A stretch of 64,000 nt of DNA from Conus ventricosus (taxonomy: Eukaryota; Mollusca; Gastropoda; Neogastropoda; Conidae), in NCBI GenBank assembly GCA_018398815.1, contig CM031596.1, forward strand, positions 64,479,699 to 64,543,698. The letters are read 5' to 3'. Under the pieces are notes generated by a model. That model had not been told where the DNA came from, did no database searches, and saw only the letters and a list, made by a program, of their open reading frames with translations. Shown piece after piece: positions 49,256-62,236 of this stretch (its first letter is position 1; each line of letters opens with the position of its first letter). The position numbers were made by a program, and so were the translations under genes.

Positions 49256-50075
49256 CTCTGGCTGTTAAAACAATTATTTCTCGACTTTGGATGGACAATG
49301 CCCTTTTGTTTTTTCCTTTTCATGTTTGTGTTTCATGTTATTAAATGCAAATTAAAAAATAAATAAATAAATAAATGCTGTCATTTTCCTTCAAAAACAA
49401 GCCGGCAATGAAGAAAAAAAAAGAAGAAAGTTTACCCATGGCTGAGTACAACAAGGCAGTCATTATTTCGTCCTATCTAGATTTCATCTTTCTAACCTTA
49501 ATTGTGTCTTGGACGTTCAGAATCATTTATGTTGTACATGTGGGTGTAAAAGTGTTGCGGCCTGTTTGGGTGTTTTTGGAAAGCAGTGGGAGGTGATGGG
49601 AGGGGGAGGGGGACTTTAAGATGCATTGAATAATGTGAATGTGGAATAAGTTTAAATGAAGGGATGACAAAATAAGGGGAAAAACATTCTGCTGTGAAGA
49701 ATAGGGAGTTACCAAGCTTTGAGACAAGCAGCTGTTTCATGACGAGGTGTAAGATATTGTTACACAACTGGTGAAGTTGTTTGCCTTCTCGATCGATTTC
49801 CATCACTTTAATAATTGTTCTTGAATTATATATTATTTTCAATTCCATGTTTGCCTTCGACTGAAATAAACTTGAAGGAATTTAGAAAAAAAAAAAAAAA
49901 AAAATCAGAATACAAACACAGACAATAACTTAAGGACGTATAAGCCTACTTTTCTTCGTTATATTCCCTGCTGTCACCTTCCCTTTCGGAGCCAATCTCC
50001 CCAAGTCCCAAGGCTTTAATATAGTTATTTTCCTCCCAAGTCCTGATGGAATGAATGGCTATTGGGCTAAACAGT

Positions 50076-50246
<171 letters not shown>

Positions 50247-50550
50247 TTCTGTTGGGGGTGGGGGAGGGACAGAGCAGGAGGTGAAAGTTGTTCGTGTGAC
50301 TACCGTGATGTTGACGCTCTGCCTGTGATTGTCATAGCTGTTTGTGCAGGAGAACTAGCGGATCATCTTAAGCAACAGCAAGATTTGAAAAATCGACCCA
50401 TAAAAGCTGATTTCCCACTGTTTTTCCGTGCCTTTGATATGCGTTTAAATGTAAAAAGGACGTGCAATAACATGCCATGTGGACAACCTGTAAACGGCGT
50501 TTCATTATGCATGGTCAAACCACAATTTTCATCGTAGTTGCGTGCTTTGC

Positions 50551-50582
50551 CATCGGAAAGAGAGAGAGAGAGAAGAGAGAGG

Positions 50583-50618
<36 letters not shown>
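50551..50618. repeat. (GA)n microsatellite
   Basis: Interrupted (GA)n tract. Confidence 0.95.
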
Positions 50619-50620
<2 letters not shown>

Positions 50621-50952
50621 TGCATGATTCTTTCCAGTACAATATAGGCCTATATCAAAGTATGTTTCCATTTGACATTGTACCAATTAGACAGAAGTAA
50701 TCTGCTAACTTTGCGGTGTACGTGCATTCCCCACCCCCAAAAGCAGCAGTATAGATAATAAACCTTAAAAGTTAAGCTATGATGCTACATTCGGGAAATT
50801 TTGGTAAGTGCACCACATATAAAAGGCATGACCGGTTTATCATAAATCAGTATTCTTTCTTCTGCCAAGGGTTTTCGTGATTTTCATAAATCAATATTCC
50901 TATTCTGTGAAGGGTTTTCCATGAGGAAAGGGACAAAGGCTTTTGGAATACT

Positions 50953-50993
50953 TGCGTGCGTGCGTGCGTGCATGCGTGCGTGCATGCGTGCGC

Positions 50994-51034
<41 letters not shown>

Positions 51035-51052
51035 GTGCGCACACGTGTATGT

Positions 51053-51103
<51 letters not shown>

Positions 51104-51220
51104 TGTGCGCGTGCGTGCGTGCGTGCGTGCGCGCGCGCGCGCACGCACACGTGCGTGTATATGTGTGTGTTTGTTTGTTCGTTTGTGTTTGTGTGTGTGT
51201 GTGCGTATGTGTGTGTGTGT

Positions 51221-51262
<42 letters not shown>

Positions 51263-51267
51263 CGTGC

Positions 51268-51364
<97 letters not shown>
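50953..51364. repeat. Long compound (GCGT)n/(TG)n/(GA)n microsatellite
   Basis: More than 400 bases of GCGT, TG, GCGC and finally GA repeats. Alternating purine-pyrimidine with GC-rich CG steps (GCGCGCGCGCGC near 51130) is prone to left-handed DNA. Overlapping ORFs of up to 242 residues are repeat translations. Confidence 0.95.
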
Positions 51365-51365
<1 letters not shown>

Positions 51366-51779
51366 TTAGCCTGACCCACACATTACTACACCTACCAAGA
51401 TGACGGAATAAACAGTGGCACATAAAAAGAATCTCATGTATGGACACACACAAATGTTGATCAGTGTGTAGGCTACCAGTAACTTGTTTAGTTGACGAGA
51501 AAGAAAACATACAATTGAAATGGAAGCACAGCGGTGAAGCTTGATTGTAAACGTTTTCCTTATTGTGTGTAATGTAAACAGACAAGCATAGACTGTCTGG
51601 AAAACTGTTCAAGAAAAGCGGGAGATTCTGAAATCATCTGATGATCCAGAAAGATCGGATTCCCAGAAACATGCGGCGTCACATGTTTTAATCAAGACTG
51701 CATTTGCAGAACTCTTGTTTTGGATGGGTTTTTTTTGGTCTCATTTTTCGGGCCCCATGCCGCTTTTTCTGGCTAACCC

Positions 51780-52205
51780 TTACACACCCACACCCAGCTT
51801 TGCAATGTTGAAGCTCCAGTACTGGCAGTCCACTGGGACCAGTCAATATTAAGTCGTCGAGAGGCAACCCACCAGAGGAGACACTGCACCTCTGTCGAGT
51901 TACTTCGGTGGTGTTCAGTGGCGCCTGTTCTAAGCTAACATACGCAGGGCACCACCTGCTAAGCCCCCTACAGACGACAATCGTTGAGTAGTTGCGGAGC
52001 CAGCGTGAGTGAGCATTCCTCAATGGAGCCGCCACCACAGTCTACCCAGCTGCAGTCATGGTTAGGGTGTTCTGGGTTTGTTTGGTCACAACTGGAACTA
52101 CAGGACATCAGAAAAGTGACTCAGCAGCAATACAGTGTCTCCTCTGATGGGTTGGTCCCTGACAGCTTGATCTGTGGACTGTTAGTACTCAGGAACGGCA
52201 AGAGA
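51780..52205. repeat. Imperfect inverted repeat (foldback)
   Basis: The complement of 51811-51935 reads GAAGTAACTCGACAG, GCAGTGTCTCCTCTGGTGGG, TTGCCTC and GGACTGCCAGTACT. The plus strand at 52117-52195 reads AAAGTGACTCAGCAG, ACAGTGTCTCCTCTGATGGG, TTGGTCC and GGACTGTTAGTACT. The two arms are diverged copies of one element, head to head or tail to tail, with a short centre near 52000. Confidence 0.75.
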
Positions 52206-52227
52206 GAGGTAAGGGTAGGATAAGATA

Positions 52228-52280
52228 ATGTTGCTTATAGCCCAGCCGACCGCAAAGGGCCACATCAGGGCTGAAGGTAA
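52228..52280 (+). repeat. Interspersed repeat, family 'TATAGCCCAGC', fragment
   Basis: GTTGCTTATAGCCCAGCCGA then CCGCAAAGGGCCACATCAGG, the head of the repeat seen at 10117 and 25785. It adjoins the foldback element. Confidence 0.75.
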
Positions 52281-52464
52281 GGGTAAAGCGGTATAAAAAA
52301 AAAAGAAAAAAAAAGAGGGTAAAGTGGGAGGTAAGCGTGTATGCTTGTATACATGGTCTGTGGTCATGACAGAGAATGGAGAGATTGACTTCGAAGATGA
52401 CAGTGCATGCTCAAAGATAACCAAGTGCTGCTCTAGAGGTTTAGCAGCATTTTGTCTGTGATAA

Positions 52465-52522
52465 ATCTCTCTCTCTTTCTATCTCTGACAGACAGACAGA
52501 CAAAGAGACACACACAAACTCG

Positions 52523-52600
<78 letters not shown>

Positions 52601-52672
52601 ACACACACACAACACACACACGCGCGCGCGCGCACACACACGCACACACACACGCACACGCACGCATGCAAA
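52465..52672. repeat. (CT)n-(CA)n-(CG/CA)n compound microsatellite
   Basis: TC-rich, then pure (CT)n to 52565, then (CA)n with ACGCGCGCGCGCG near 52618-52632. Confidence 0.95.
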
Positions 52673-52679
52673 CTCATAA

Positions 52680-53287
52680 ATCTAAACGACAAACACACGT
52701 TCAAAGTGCTTATACACAACCCAACATTTTCCATTTATAAATTTTATTTGCCAACTCAAGCAGCAGTGATTACAGTAAAAGTCAGCAATTCTTTACAAAA
52801 GCCAAGAATAGCGAAACTTGAAAACACGCTGCCAGACAGATATACATACAGTGATTCACTCAAACATTGCTCAGTTTGAAATTACCAATATTATACCTTC
52901 TGGTACAATATAAACGCTCATTCATTTACATTAATCTTTAGCGCACATTAAGTAAAAGCATATGATGATATTTCATAAAATAGTCCCCGTCAGAGAATTG
53001 TAGCCTATTTTCGTAACAAAACCAGTACACACTACAGAAAAACAAAACAACAAAAAATAAATAAAGAGAAGCAAAAAATTTTAAAAAGTTCATAATTCAA
53101 CACCATTAACACTGAAAAAAAAGGTAAAATAAAGTAAAACAGTGGAAAAGTTCGTAATCCAACACCGTTTTAAGAGAAACAGGGACATTCTGCATAAAAC
53201 ATGAAGCACTCTGAAAAAGATAAGCCTCAGGGAAGACTTTATCTCAGATAATAAAAATCGTTACATTGCACAAATTGTGTGTGTGTG

Positions 53288-53339
<52 letters not shown>

Positions 53340-54320
53340 TGTGCATGGAAAGGGTGTGCATGGTATGAGACACACACCTGTTGGGTATTGAACAGATATG
53401 ACATGAAGCATTTACCTGTAGAACATCTAGTGAAAGACGTTACAAGTAACGTTAATGAATGAATAAATAGCCGAAGAGGCTTTCCACTATGAACATAACA
53501 TTATACTATACTTGTATAAGCATGTCTACAGCTTCTCTTGACCCAAGTTCATGGTACATCCATCTTCTCAATTCTTTCACATATCACTCAGATTACTGCC
53601 CCCCCCCCCCCCCTCCACCCACCCACCGGCCCTGCAAACATGATGTGAGAAGGGTCATTAACATTTAGGGGTTTTATGAGTGTCAGCAACTCAGCACAGT
53701 GATAGTGTTATTAAGCCAGCATGCTTGAAACGATTGACTTTCTGCACTTGGCAACACTTACTAGGGATCAGACAGAAAACACCACGCTGTGATGATGGAT
53801 TTCATTAGAATTCAGGCCTAATGCTAAACTGTACTAGGTGAGAGTCCCAATGATAGAATAAACAGACCACAAAATGATGCGACATCTTATGCTCTCGCGT
53901 AGTAAAAGGCATTGTAGTAACATTAAAAAAACCAACCTATTCTATAAAATTAAAGATGACGCAAGTGAATGTGGCTAAGTGTAAATGACGACTGATTGTC
54001 AGTTTAATAGATGACAGTCTGAATTCACGAAACATTCTATACAAATATATTATGTTTGGATACGTATTTAAAGTAGCAGAGTGAATTCTGAAATGGTCTT
54101 TATTCATACTGTTAAATCCACATTTTTAATGGTAATTTGGATCTGTAAATCAGTTATGATGTGAGTTTAGCGAATGTATAAGTGACGTATATCGACCCAC
54201 TCTTCAGTTTTACACCAGAGCTCTAGCCATTCCTCAACCTTGAACAGTTTTCACAGGGTAATGTTCCGAATCGCACTTGGACATTTCACTTTCATCAGAA
54301 AAGCAAGGTCGCATTGGTGT
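52680..54320. other. No gene recognised
   Basis: AT-rich sequence with a (TG)n/(GCGT)n array at 53276-53341 and a C run at 53599-53612. A short inverted echo (AAAGTTCATAATTCAACACC / AAAAGTTCGTAATCCAACAC, direct repeat near 53085 and 53145) is present. Nothing coding was found on either strand. Confidence 0.5.
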
Positions 54321-54331
54321 GACATTGACCT

Positions 54332-54332
<1 letters not shown>

Positions 54333-54362
<30 letters not shown>
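54333..54362. repeat. (CA)n microsatellite
   Basis: Short pure (CA)n tract. Confidence 0.9.
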
Positions 54363-54869
54363 CTCGCCTTGTCTCGCCTCGTCTAGCTTTCATTGTGACA
54401 TTCCACAGAAGCATGCCTAACAAGCTCTAACCTCCATCCAAGGTCAGCTGCTATCACCTACAGTCATTGTGGTCAGTAAGCTAATTACAGCGATCGGAAC
54501 TGAAGCTCCTGTCTAACTTGTCGCCACAGCTATTTTACGGCGAAAATGCATGATACAAAACTTGCTACAAAGATTGTCACACGAGACAAATCATATAATC
54601 CCTTACAAATGCAATATACATGTGACATCATCGTGTCACTGATTGAGCAGTGATCATTCTATGTGCTGCTGCACACTGAGCAACGAAGCAGCTCCGCTAT
54701 GGCCGCTTGTGGTCGGCATGGTTGCAACCAACATGAACTGGAGCAGTTGAGCTTCAATTTCTTGAGCGACAAATACGATTGACTGCAACCCAGACAGCAG
54801 GACGTGCAGCTCACGTCAATACTTTTCTTTTTCCTTTACAAATCTGGAGTAAATAAATCAGGTTTTCAG

Positions 54870-55130
54870 AGCCCGAGAACTCAACATTTCTATTCTGGAG
54901 GGGGAAAAATCAGAACTTGGAGCACTACACGTCAACGTTTCTAGTGTGGAGCGCATAATTCAGGAATTTGTACGACCAGTCAACATTTCTAGTTTAGAGC
55001 AAAGAAATCAGGTCTTGGGACAAAGAAATGAAGACTTCGGACACGTGTCAACGTTTCCAGCTTGCAACACAGAAATCAGGACTTGACTTACAAGAAGTCA
55101 ACGTTTCCAGTATAGAGGAATTGAATAATG
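54870..55130 (+). repeat. Degenerate ~50-65-bp tandem repeat upstream of hammerhead copy 2
   Basis: Five diverged units carry TCAACATTTCTA/TCAACGTTTCCAG followed by T(T/A)TGGAG or TATAGAG and AAATCAGGACTTGG-like sequence, starting near 54880, 54932, 54983, 55047 and 55096. The array ends about 90 bases before the ribozyme. Confidence 0.75.
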
Positions 55131-55201
55131 GCTTGGAACCCAAGACAAGGAGCATTGTACTCCATTTGGTGCCAAGAGAGGACCAACACACAATCAGCCG
55201 A

Positions 55202-55245
55202 GTCACACTGATGAGTCCGTATCAGCGGACGAAAGGCCTCTGGAC
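55202..55245 (+). ncRNA. Hammerhead ribozyme, minimal type I (copy 2)
   Basis: The core CUGAUGA is at 55208-55214 and GAAA at 55231-55234. Stem II is a perfect 5-bp GUCCG/CGGAC (55215-55219 with 55226-55230) closing a 6-base UAUCAG loop. Stem III is 2 bp, A55234-G55235 with C55238-U55239, loop GC. The cleavage nucleotide is C55240. Stem I pairs GUC-A-CA (55202-55207) with UGGAC (55241-55245), five pairs with one bulged A. Every invariant core position of the hammerhead family is present. The flanking sequence is related to copy 1. Confidence 0.88.
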
Positions 55246-55457
55246 AGTTGATATGAATGTTTCTGTTTTCAAGACACCAAAATGCTATATGCTGCTGGTA
55301 AAAAAAAAAATGTAATGATTTTTCAACGCCCTTTTTTCTATTCTCTTTTTTCTTCTCTCACAGCCACCTCTCCCCCCACCCACCCCTTTAAAAAAATCAT
55401 TTCTAAGTATTTTTTTTCAGTGACAGAGGAATCATTAGCCTGTATTTGTTTCCCCCA

Positions 55458-55461
<4 letters not shown>

Positions 55462-55499
<38 letters not shown>

Positions 55500-55508
55500 C
55501 CTCTCTCT
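55462..55508. repeat. (CT)n microsatellite
   Basis: (CT)n tract downstream of the second hammerhead. Confidence 0.95.
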
Positions 55509-55940
55509 CGTTTCGATTTTCGCCTGCAGTCACCTCACTCTGACACTAACCGTTTCTTTCTTTGTTCTGTATGCCTTCTGTCTGTATGTGTACTAGGTGA
55601 ATGGGTACCAGAAACAGTGTTGATTTGTAGTCATGAGCATGCAGTTGTCACAGAATAGGAGGAAAAGTCACCTGTTTTGTTATTCGTCTATAATTGTGAC
55701 ATAGGACGTATCTAAATACCATAATCTTGCCGTAGTCACGACAATATAGCATCACATGACAAGTACCGGTGGTGTAAGGAGACAAAATAATGATGGCTGA
55801 CCCCAAGGTTGTTTTGCCAATCAACGCAAATGCTCTCAAATAGTTCAGAAAGTTTGCACACAAAAAAAGTCATTTGTTTTTATATCATTTGTGTTCCTCA
55901 GAACAATGCATAAAAAGTGAAATTTCATTGTACGTGCGTG

Positions 55941-55942
<2 letters not shown>

Positions 55943-56012
<70 letters not shown>

Positions 56013-56141
56013 GCGCACGCACGCATGCACGCACGCACACACTCACAGCTTATGCATAAAGAACATTAAAAGAATTACACACAAACACTAAAACAAATGA
56101 GAGAAATTGTGTGACTCTGTGTGTGTGTGTGTGTGGTGTGT

Positions 56142-56182
<41 letters not shown>

Positions 56183-56280
56183 TGTGTGTGTGTGTATGTG
56201 TGTGTGTGTGTGTGTGTGTGTCTGTGTGCGTGTGCGCGTGCGCTCATGCGTGTGCGTGTACGCGCATGCACAAGCGCACA
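55943..56280. repeat. (CA)n and (TG)n microsatellites in opposite phase
   Basis: (CA)n with ACGCACGC tail at 55943-56042, then 75 bases, then (TG)n with GCGC tail at 56118-56280. The two arrays are inverted relative to one another and could pair. Confidence 0.95.
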
Positions 56281-56734
56281 TGTATTTGTACTTAACCGTT
56301 TTCTCATTTAAGTTTCTCACAACAGTGGAGCAAACTTCAGGGCTGTATGTCCATTCTACTTCAACACAATCTCTTTCAGCTTAAAATCACCTTTTATGGC
56401 ACAGACAGCATTGTATCAGTAATCAAAAATTAATGTAGTGCAACAATCTTCATTGAAAAATCATCTCATATGAACAGACACTAATAAACAGATAGTAACC
56501 TTAACCAACTCAATTTTTTTTTCTGCATCTCCAGCGCATAAATATTGAGTGAGCCAATTTAAACCAATCACTTAATCAGTCAGTCAAGCGAACAACATAA
56601 TCAGGAGGCAAGAATAAATCATTGATCAGTATCAGGAGAGGAATGAAAAAGGGAGACAACAATTGACTTTACCAACAATCCAATCGATGATTTGATGATC
56701 CGTTGATGTGATATACAGTACAATGACACGTATG

Positions 56735-58265
56735 ATGAATCTGTGACGTGACCAACAGTCAAAGCGATGATATGATAAACATGTGACGTGATCAACAGTT
56801 CAAGTGATGATATGATAAACCATTAATGGTGACCAACAGTCAAAATGATGATATGATAAACCACTGAGGTGATCAAAAGTCCAAACGACGATACAATAAA
56901 CCATTGATGGTGACCAACAGTCAAAGTGATGATATGATAAACCACTGAGGTGATCAAAAGTCCAAACGACGATACAATAAACCATTGATGGTGACCAACA
57001 GTCAAAGTGATGATATGATAAACCATTGAGGTGACCAAAAGTCAAAGTGATGATATAATAAGCCACTGAGGTGACCAAAAGTCAAAGTGATGATATGATA
57101 AACCATTGATGGTGACAAAAAGTCAAAAGTGATGATATGATAAACCATTGATGGTGACCAACAGCCAAAACAAAGATATGATAAACCTGTGACGTGATCA
57201 ACAATCCAAGTGATGAACCCTTGACATGACCAACAATTCAAGTTATGAAATGATGAATTGTTGTTCACCAGCAGTCCTAGTGATGATATGATAAACCTGT
57301 GACGTGATCGACACTCCAAGTGATGATGTGATAAACATGTGACGTGATCAACGGTCCAAGTGATGATATAATAAACCAATGACGTGACGAACAATTTACA
57401 TAACCTGATACACCGTTGGCGTGACTAACAGTCTAAATAATACGATAATCCGTTGTCGTGACTAACAATCTTATCAATGATATGAGAAACCGTTGATGTG
57501 ACCTGCAGTTCAAATAAAGACATGATAAACCTCTGACGTGAGGAACAAGTCCAAGCGATGTTGTAATAAACCGTTGTCAAGATCAATAGTCCAAGTGATG
57601 ATATGATAAACGATTGACGTGACCAAATCTCCAAATGATGATGGGATAAACCGTTGAAGTGATCAACTGTCCAAGTAATGATGTGATGAGCCGTTGACAT
57701 GGTGAACAGTCTGTGTGATGATACGATGAACCGATGGGGTGACCTGCAGTGCATGTCATGATACTATGAAAACGAAACGTGATCAACACTCCAAGTGATG
57801 ATATGATGCACCGTTGACGTAACCAACAATGCGTGATGACACAACGAAACGTTGACGTGACAAACAGTCTATAGGTGTACCGTTGACGTGACCAACAATG
57901 CAAGTGATGATATGATGCACCGTTGACGTGATCAACACTCCAAGTGATGATATGATGCACCGTTGACGTGACCAACAATGCAAGTGATGACATAGCGAAA
58001 CGTTGACGTGACAAACAGTCTATAAGTGTACCGTTGACGTGACCAACAATGCAATTGACGACGTAATATAACGTTGATGTGACGACATGATCAACAATGC
58101 CAGTGATGACATAATAAAACGTTGATGTGACAAACTGTCTATAATTGTACCGCTGACGTGACCAACAATGCAAGTGATGAAATAATAAAACGTTAATGTG
58201 ACAGTCTATATCGTCGACGTGACCAACAGTCCAACGTTATGATGAACGTTGATGAACGTTGACGG
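56735..58265 (+). repeat. 40-bp minisatellite, about 37 diverged copies
   Basis: Unit roughly GATGATATGATAAACCGTTG + ACGTGACCAACAGTCCAAGT. Between 56900 and 57060 an 80-base two-unit pattern repeats, alternating ...GACCAACAGTCAAAG and ...GATCAAAAGTCCAAAC, so it has higher-order structure. Because 40 is not a multiple of 3, ORFs up to 196 residues cycle through frames and are not genes. It starts about 60 bases past the calpain stop codon, so it may form part of the calpain 3' UTR. Confidence 0.93.
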
Positions 58266-58325
58266 GGCCAGCAACCCATCCAAGTGAAGACATGATGGAC
58301 ATAATGTTCTGGGTTTCCATTTCCT

Positions 58326-58352
58326 TTACAAATACATCGTGTGCTGCAGGAA
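58326..58352 (-). CDS. Calpain terminal exon (27 bases)
   Basis: Acceptor CATGTTTCAG|TTC, then FLQHTMYL and TAA. It resembles the calpain C-terminal ending WLQLTMYA, and phase 0 matches the upstream donor. Found by family pattern because it is far below ORF-scan size; the intron before it is 1.75 kb. Confidence 0.82.
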   Translation of the reverse strand, partial: FLQHTMYL

Positions 58353-61091
58353 CTGAAACATGCCACACAGTGACAGAACAGCTTGTAACACACATTCATC
58401 TTCATCACATATATCAAAGCATTCGTGACAGACGAAATCTGGAATCCGACATGAGCTTTTCTTTTAAATATTTGCTGCAAAACGTTCGCGCTGGAATGGT
58501 GAAGAGATCACAGCATATTCACTGCTCTTCAACATCTGTATACAAAGCACAGCTACGAAAACTAATTTCTCATAATAACTCATACATATGTCTACGTTTC
58601 AGCTAAGCTCTATAAGCAGAGGAGTTATCAAGAAACGGAAAGAAAGGACGGTCAGAAGGAACGCATAAAGGAGGTAAAATAAAACATTATTGTCTGATAT
58701 CCTCTAATGATGTACTTGCTCATAAAAGTGAACAAATTGCCCATGTACAAAATTCACATGGAAGTCTGACATAACTCAGTTACGTTAATGATAGTGAACA
58801 AAAATTTCCTTCTTCATTTTTAAGAGTCTGTCTGGTCTGCCAAAGGAGAATATGTGTATTACCTAACATTTTGCTCTATTTTCATGTGTTCATCAGTTTC
58901 TAGTTGTAAGTACTGGCGCGCTTTGTTGTCAAGGACTAGCCAACGAAAGCCCTTCTACCGTTTGATATACACCTCGCTGTTAAAATTATGGCCGTTATTG
59001 TGGTTGCTAGCATTGTTGTTCAGAAAAGATGCACCTGTCTTGATTCTGTACTGAAAGTTGTTATAAAATTTACAATTTTGTATCTGTGTAGGTCTCGAGA
59101 TCTGTGACTAATTAAAGAAAAAGATTTGCGTACAGACTGTAGTCTCGGATTTATGGAAAGTGCCATGATAGGGAATCTACACATGGTTAGTCTGCCATCC
59201 ACAGGTATGAGGGTTCTGAAATTCCGTGTTTGACACGTGAAGAGTGTACGAGTTCAGAATTAAAATTTCGGGCACGCAGTGGGATATGACGTCAAAGATT
59301 CCCTGTTTGACATGTGCAGGATGTATGAGATTTCAGATTTCCTGTTGATATGTGGAAGGTGTATCAATTCTGACATCAGTTCTGGACATGTGGGTGTTGT
59401 ATGTGTTCTTATATTCCCTGCTTGGTATGTAGAGGGTGTTGGAGTTCTGAGATTCATCGTTTGACATGTGAAGGGAGTGAGAGATCTCATTTTTTCAGTT
59501 CGACATACGGGGGGATGATTTCTGAGATTAAGTTTGACATACCAAGGTGCGAGAATTCTTAGGTTCCCCGGATGACGTGTTCACGGAGTATCACTTCCAA
59601 GATTCAGTTTTTGACACGAAGAAGGTTTTAAGAGTTCTGAGTCATTACGTCTGCCATGTGGGGGATGTATGATTTATGGATATGTGAAGTTCTGAGTTTC
59701 AGTTCAGGACATCTTGATTTTCTGACAATGAATTCTTTCTTTGTCTGTTTCTTTCACAGTTTAACATCTCTAACTTAAGAGTTCGGTCATTGTTGTGCAC
59801 TTACTACTTCATATTACTGTGGTAACATTTGATGTTTTCATACTTCCGCTGTTTAAAATTTTTTTGTTGTTGTATTACTGTATGAATGTCAAGATGCCTC
59901 GTTTACCTTTGTCACTCGTTACGTTGGGGATCGAGCATCTTTCTCACCAATATTTGGGTCATTGACATTCTGTATGGTTTATGTCTCGCAGCCCTAGTCT
60001 TTCACCAGGTAAACTCCACCTGTTTCTCTTCACTCTGAAGACGGAAGGTGAAAACCCAACACCGTCAAAGCAGACCCTCTGTGACTGTCGTGCCTCTTAC
60101 CTCGTTCCTGGTGAACTCGGCCACTCCTTTCTGGCTGCTCTTGCCCTCCTGCTCCACGTAAATATCTGAAAGACAGATCCCAGTAGCAGCAGGGTGAATG
60201 CACATCAAGACCACCCACAGTAATAAACTGTAGCACGTATCTCAAGACAATCCTAAACAATGAATGTGGTGGAATGAGTTCAACACCAAACTAGGGGATT
60301 TATACAAATTCCTCTTTTAATAAAATGGTTCACTCACTGATTGACTGACTGACTGACTAGCAGACGGACTAACTGACATATTGATGGATTGACTGACCAC
60401 TGATAATGCTCCTTGATTACTTAACAGACTACTTGATTAACAGAATGACTGACTACTTGCATGTCTAGCTGACTGATAACTAACCTGTTGACTGACTAAC
60501 TTAAGGACTGACTGACCAAGTGAATAGCTGATTGACTAACTGGCTGATTGACTGCTTAATTGATGGTTGATTAACAGACTACCTGATGGATCGGTTGACC
60601 GACTGACTGATTGATCGATTGGTTGACTGACCGGTTGATTGATTGAGTGAATCAGTGAGTGAGTGACCTTGTAAATTACTATCGAGTGATCGACAGAATG
60701 ACATGCTAACTGACTGCCTCTGATTGCTTGATGGATGCAGCGAGTGGACGAAATAAGAGCCAGCTATTCCAAAATGTCTGACAGCACAGTGCTGAATATA
60801 CTTCAGACACTCACTCCCACATACCGGTCAGTGAGACGGCCATAATTTTCACACTGATTATGCCATCTGATGAACCGGCTGTCCAAAAAAGACCTTGGTC
60901 TCAGTTTATGGGCCAAGAAAATAGTTCTAGCAGGTCAAATATTTATTTAATTCAGCACGACAATGTTCGGAAATCTGCAAGGGAGGCAATCTATGTCAAA
61001 GCTCGCGTTAGAGTGACGTTTTCTGGGGACCGATGCCGTTGCTGGGCACCGCTTAAGCAATTTTGCCCCACCATTCAGCTAACAGTTGAAT

Positions 61092-61127
<36 letters not shown>

Positions 61128-61334
61128 ATGTCAATATATGTGTGTGAAACGGTGCGCCTGTAACCTGGCCTGCGCTTAAGATAAATATTTGACTCTCTAG
61201 ATCTATTTGCTTGATCCAGAAAACGAAAAAAAAAGAACATCTGTTTGCAATGGACACATGTGCGTTGTCTTGCCCTGATTTTTTTTTCCGGAGTAGGTCT
61301 ACTGGAGCAGGACGATTACACAAAGAGAGAAAAA

Positions 61335-61418
<84 letters not shown>

Positions 61419-61621
61419 GGGGGGGGGGAGTGCTAGTAGGGATGAGGGGGAGGGGAGGAGGGATGGTACTGACTGAAGAGCTGAATCAGACGGAACACGA
61501 TCACAATGAAATCCTCCAGCGAGATCCGGTTATTCCGGTCACCATAGCGACGGACGATGGAGGTCAGCACGGAGCGTGTCACAGGGAACCCTGCACACAC
61601 ACACACACACACGCACGCACG

Positions 61622-61652
<31 letters not shown>

Positions 61653-61696
61653 CACACACACAAGTTTTGCTTTCGTGAGACATGTAACATATGCAT

Positions 61697-61734
<38 letters not shown>

Positions 61735-62177
61735 GCACACCGTGTCGCAGTATTACACACATAAACACACACGTAATACAACACGTGTGCAGTTCATTCG
61801 TACGCTAGCAAATGTGTACGAGTGACAGGCAGCAATTCAACGAGTTATTCTGCAACTGGCGTTCAATCAGACAAGTTTCACGTGCAGACTAGAAAGCCAG
61901 GAAGGAAGGGTCGTGACATAAATGAAAAGGTACTGAGGTATACTGAGGTATCTGCGGCTTATTAAGTTTTATACACTGATCAAAAGTTTAAGCGTAATCT
62001 ACTGCTCTGCAAATGTACTCGTACTGGATAGAACTCTACAACGTTACATCTCATTATGTCATGTGGTATCATATGTGTCGTGTTGTACACTGAATTGCAC
62101 ACATTCGTGATGTAGGCCTACGGCATTGTATTGTGTTGAGTTAGATTGCAGTGCATTGTGCTGTACTGTATTGCTTT

Positions 62178-62236
<59 letters not shown>

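Noticed and set aside
50884..51612. Long ORFs (up to 242 residues) on both strands over TG/CA arrays here and at 62.7-63.5, 33.3, 37.3 and 12.3 kb
   Set aside because: They are poly-Cys-Val, poly-His-Thr and poly-Arg-Glu translations of microsatellites, open in several frames at once.
57425..58173. ORFs of 109-196 residues on the minus strand
   Set aside because: Translation of the 40-bp minisatellite; the repeat cycles through three frames and there is no domain.
60862..60900. CTGATGAAC motif on the plus strand
   Set aside because: Lacks the GAAA element and stem II; a chance match to the hammerhead core.
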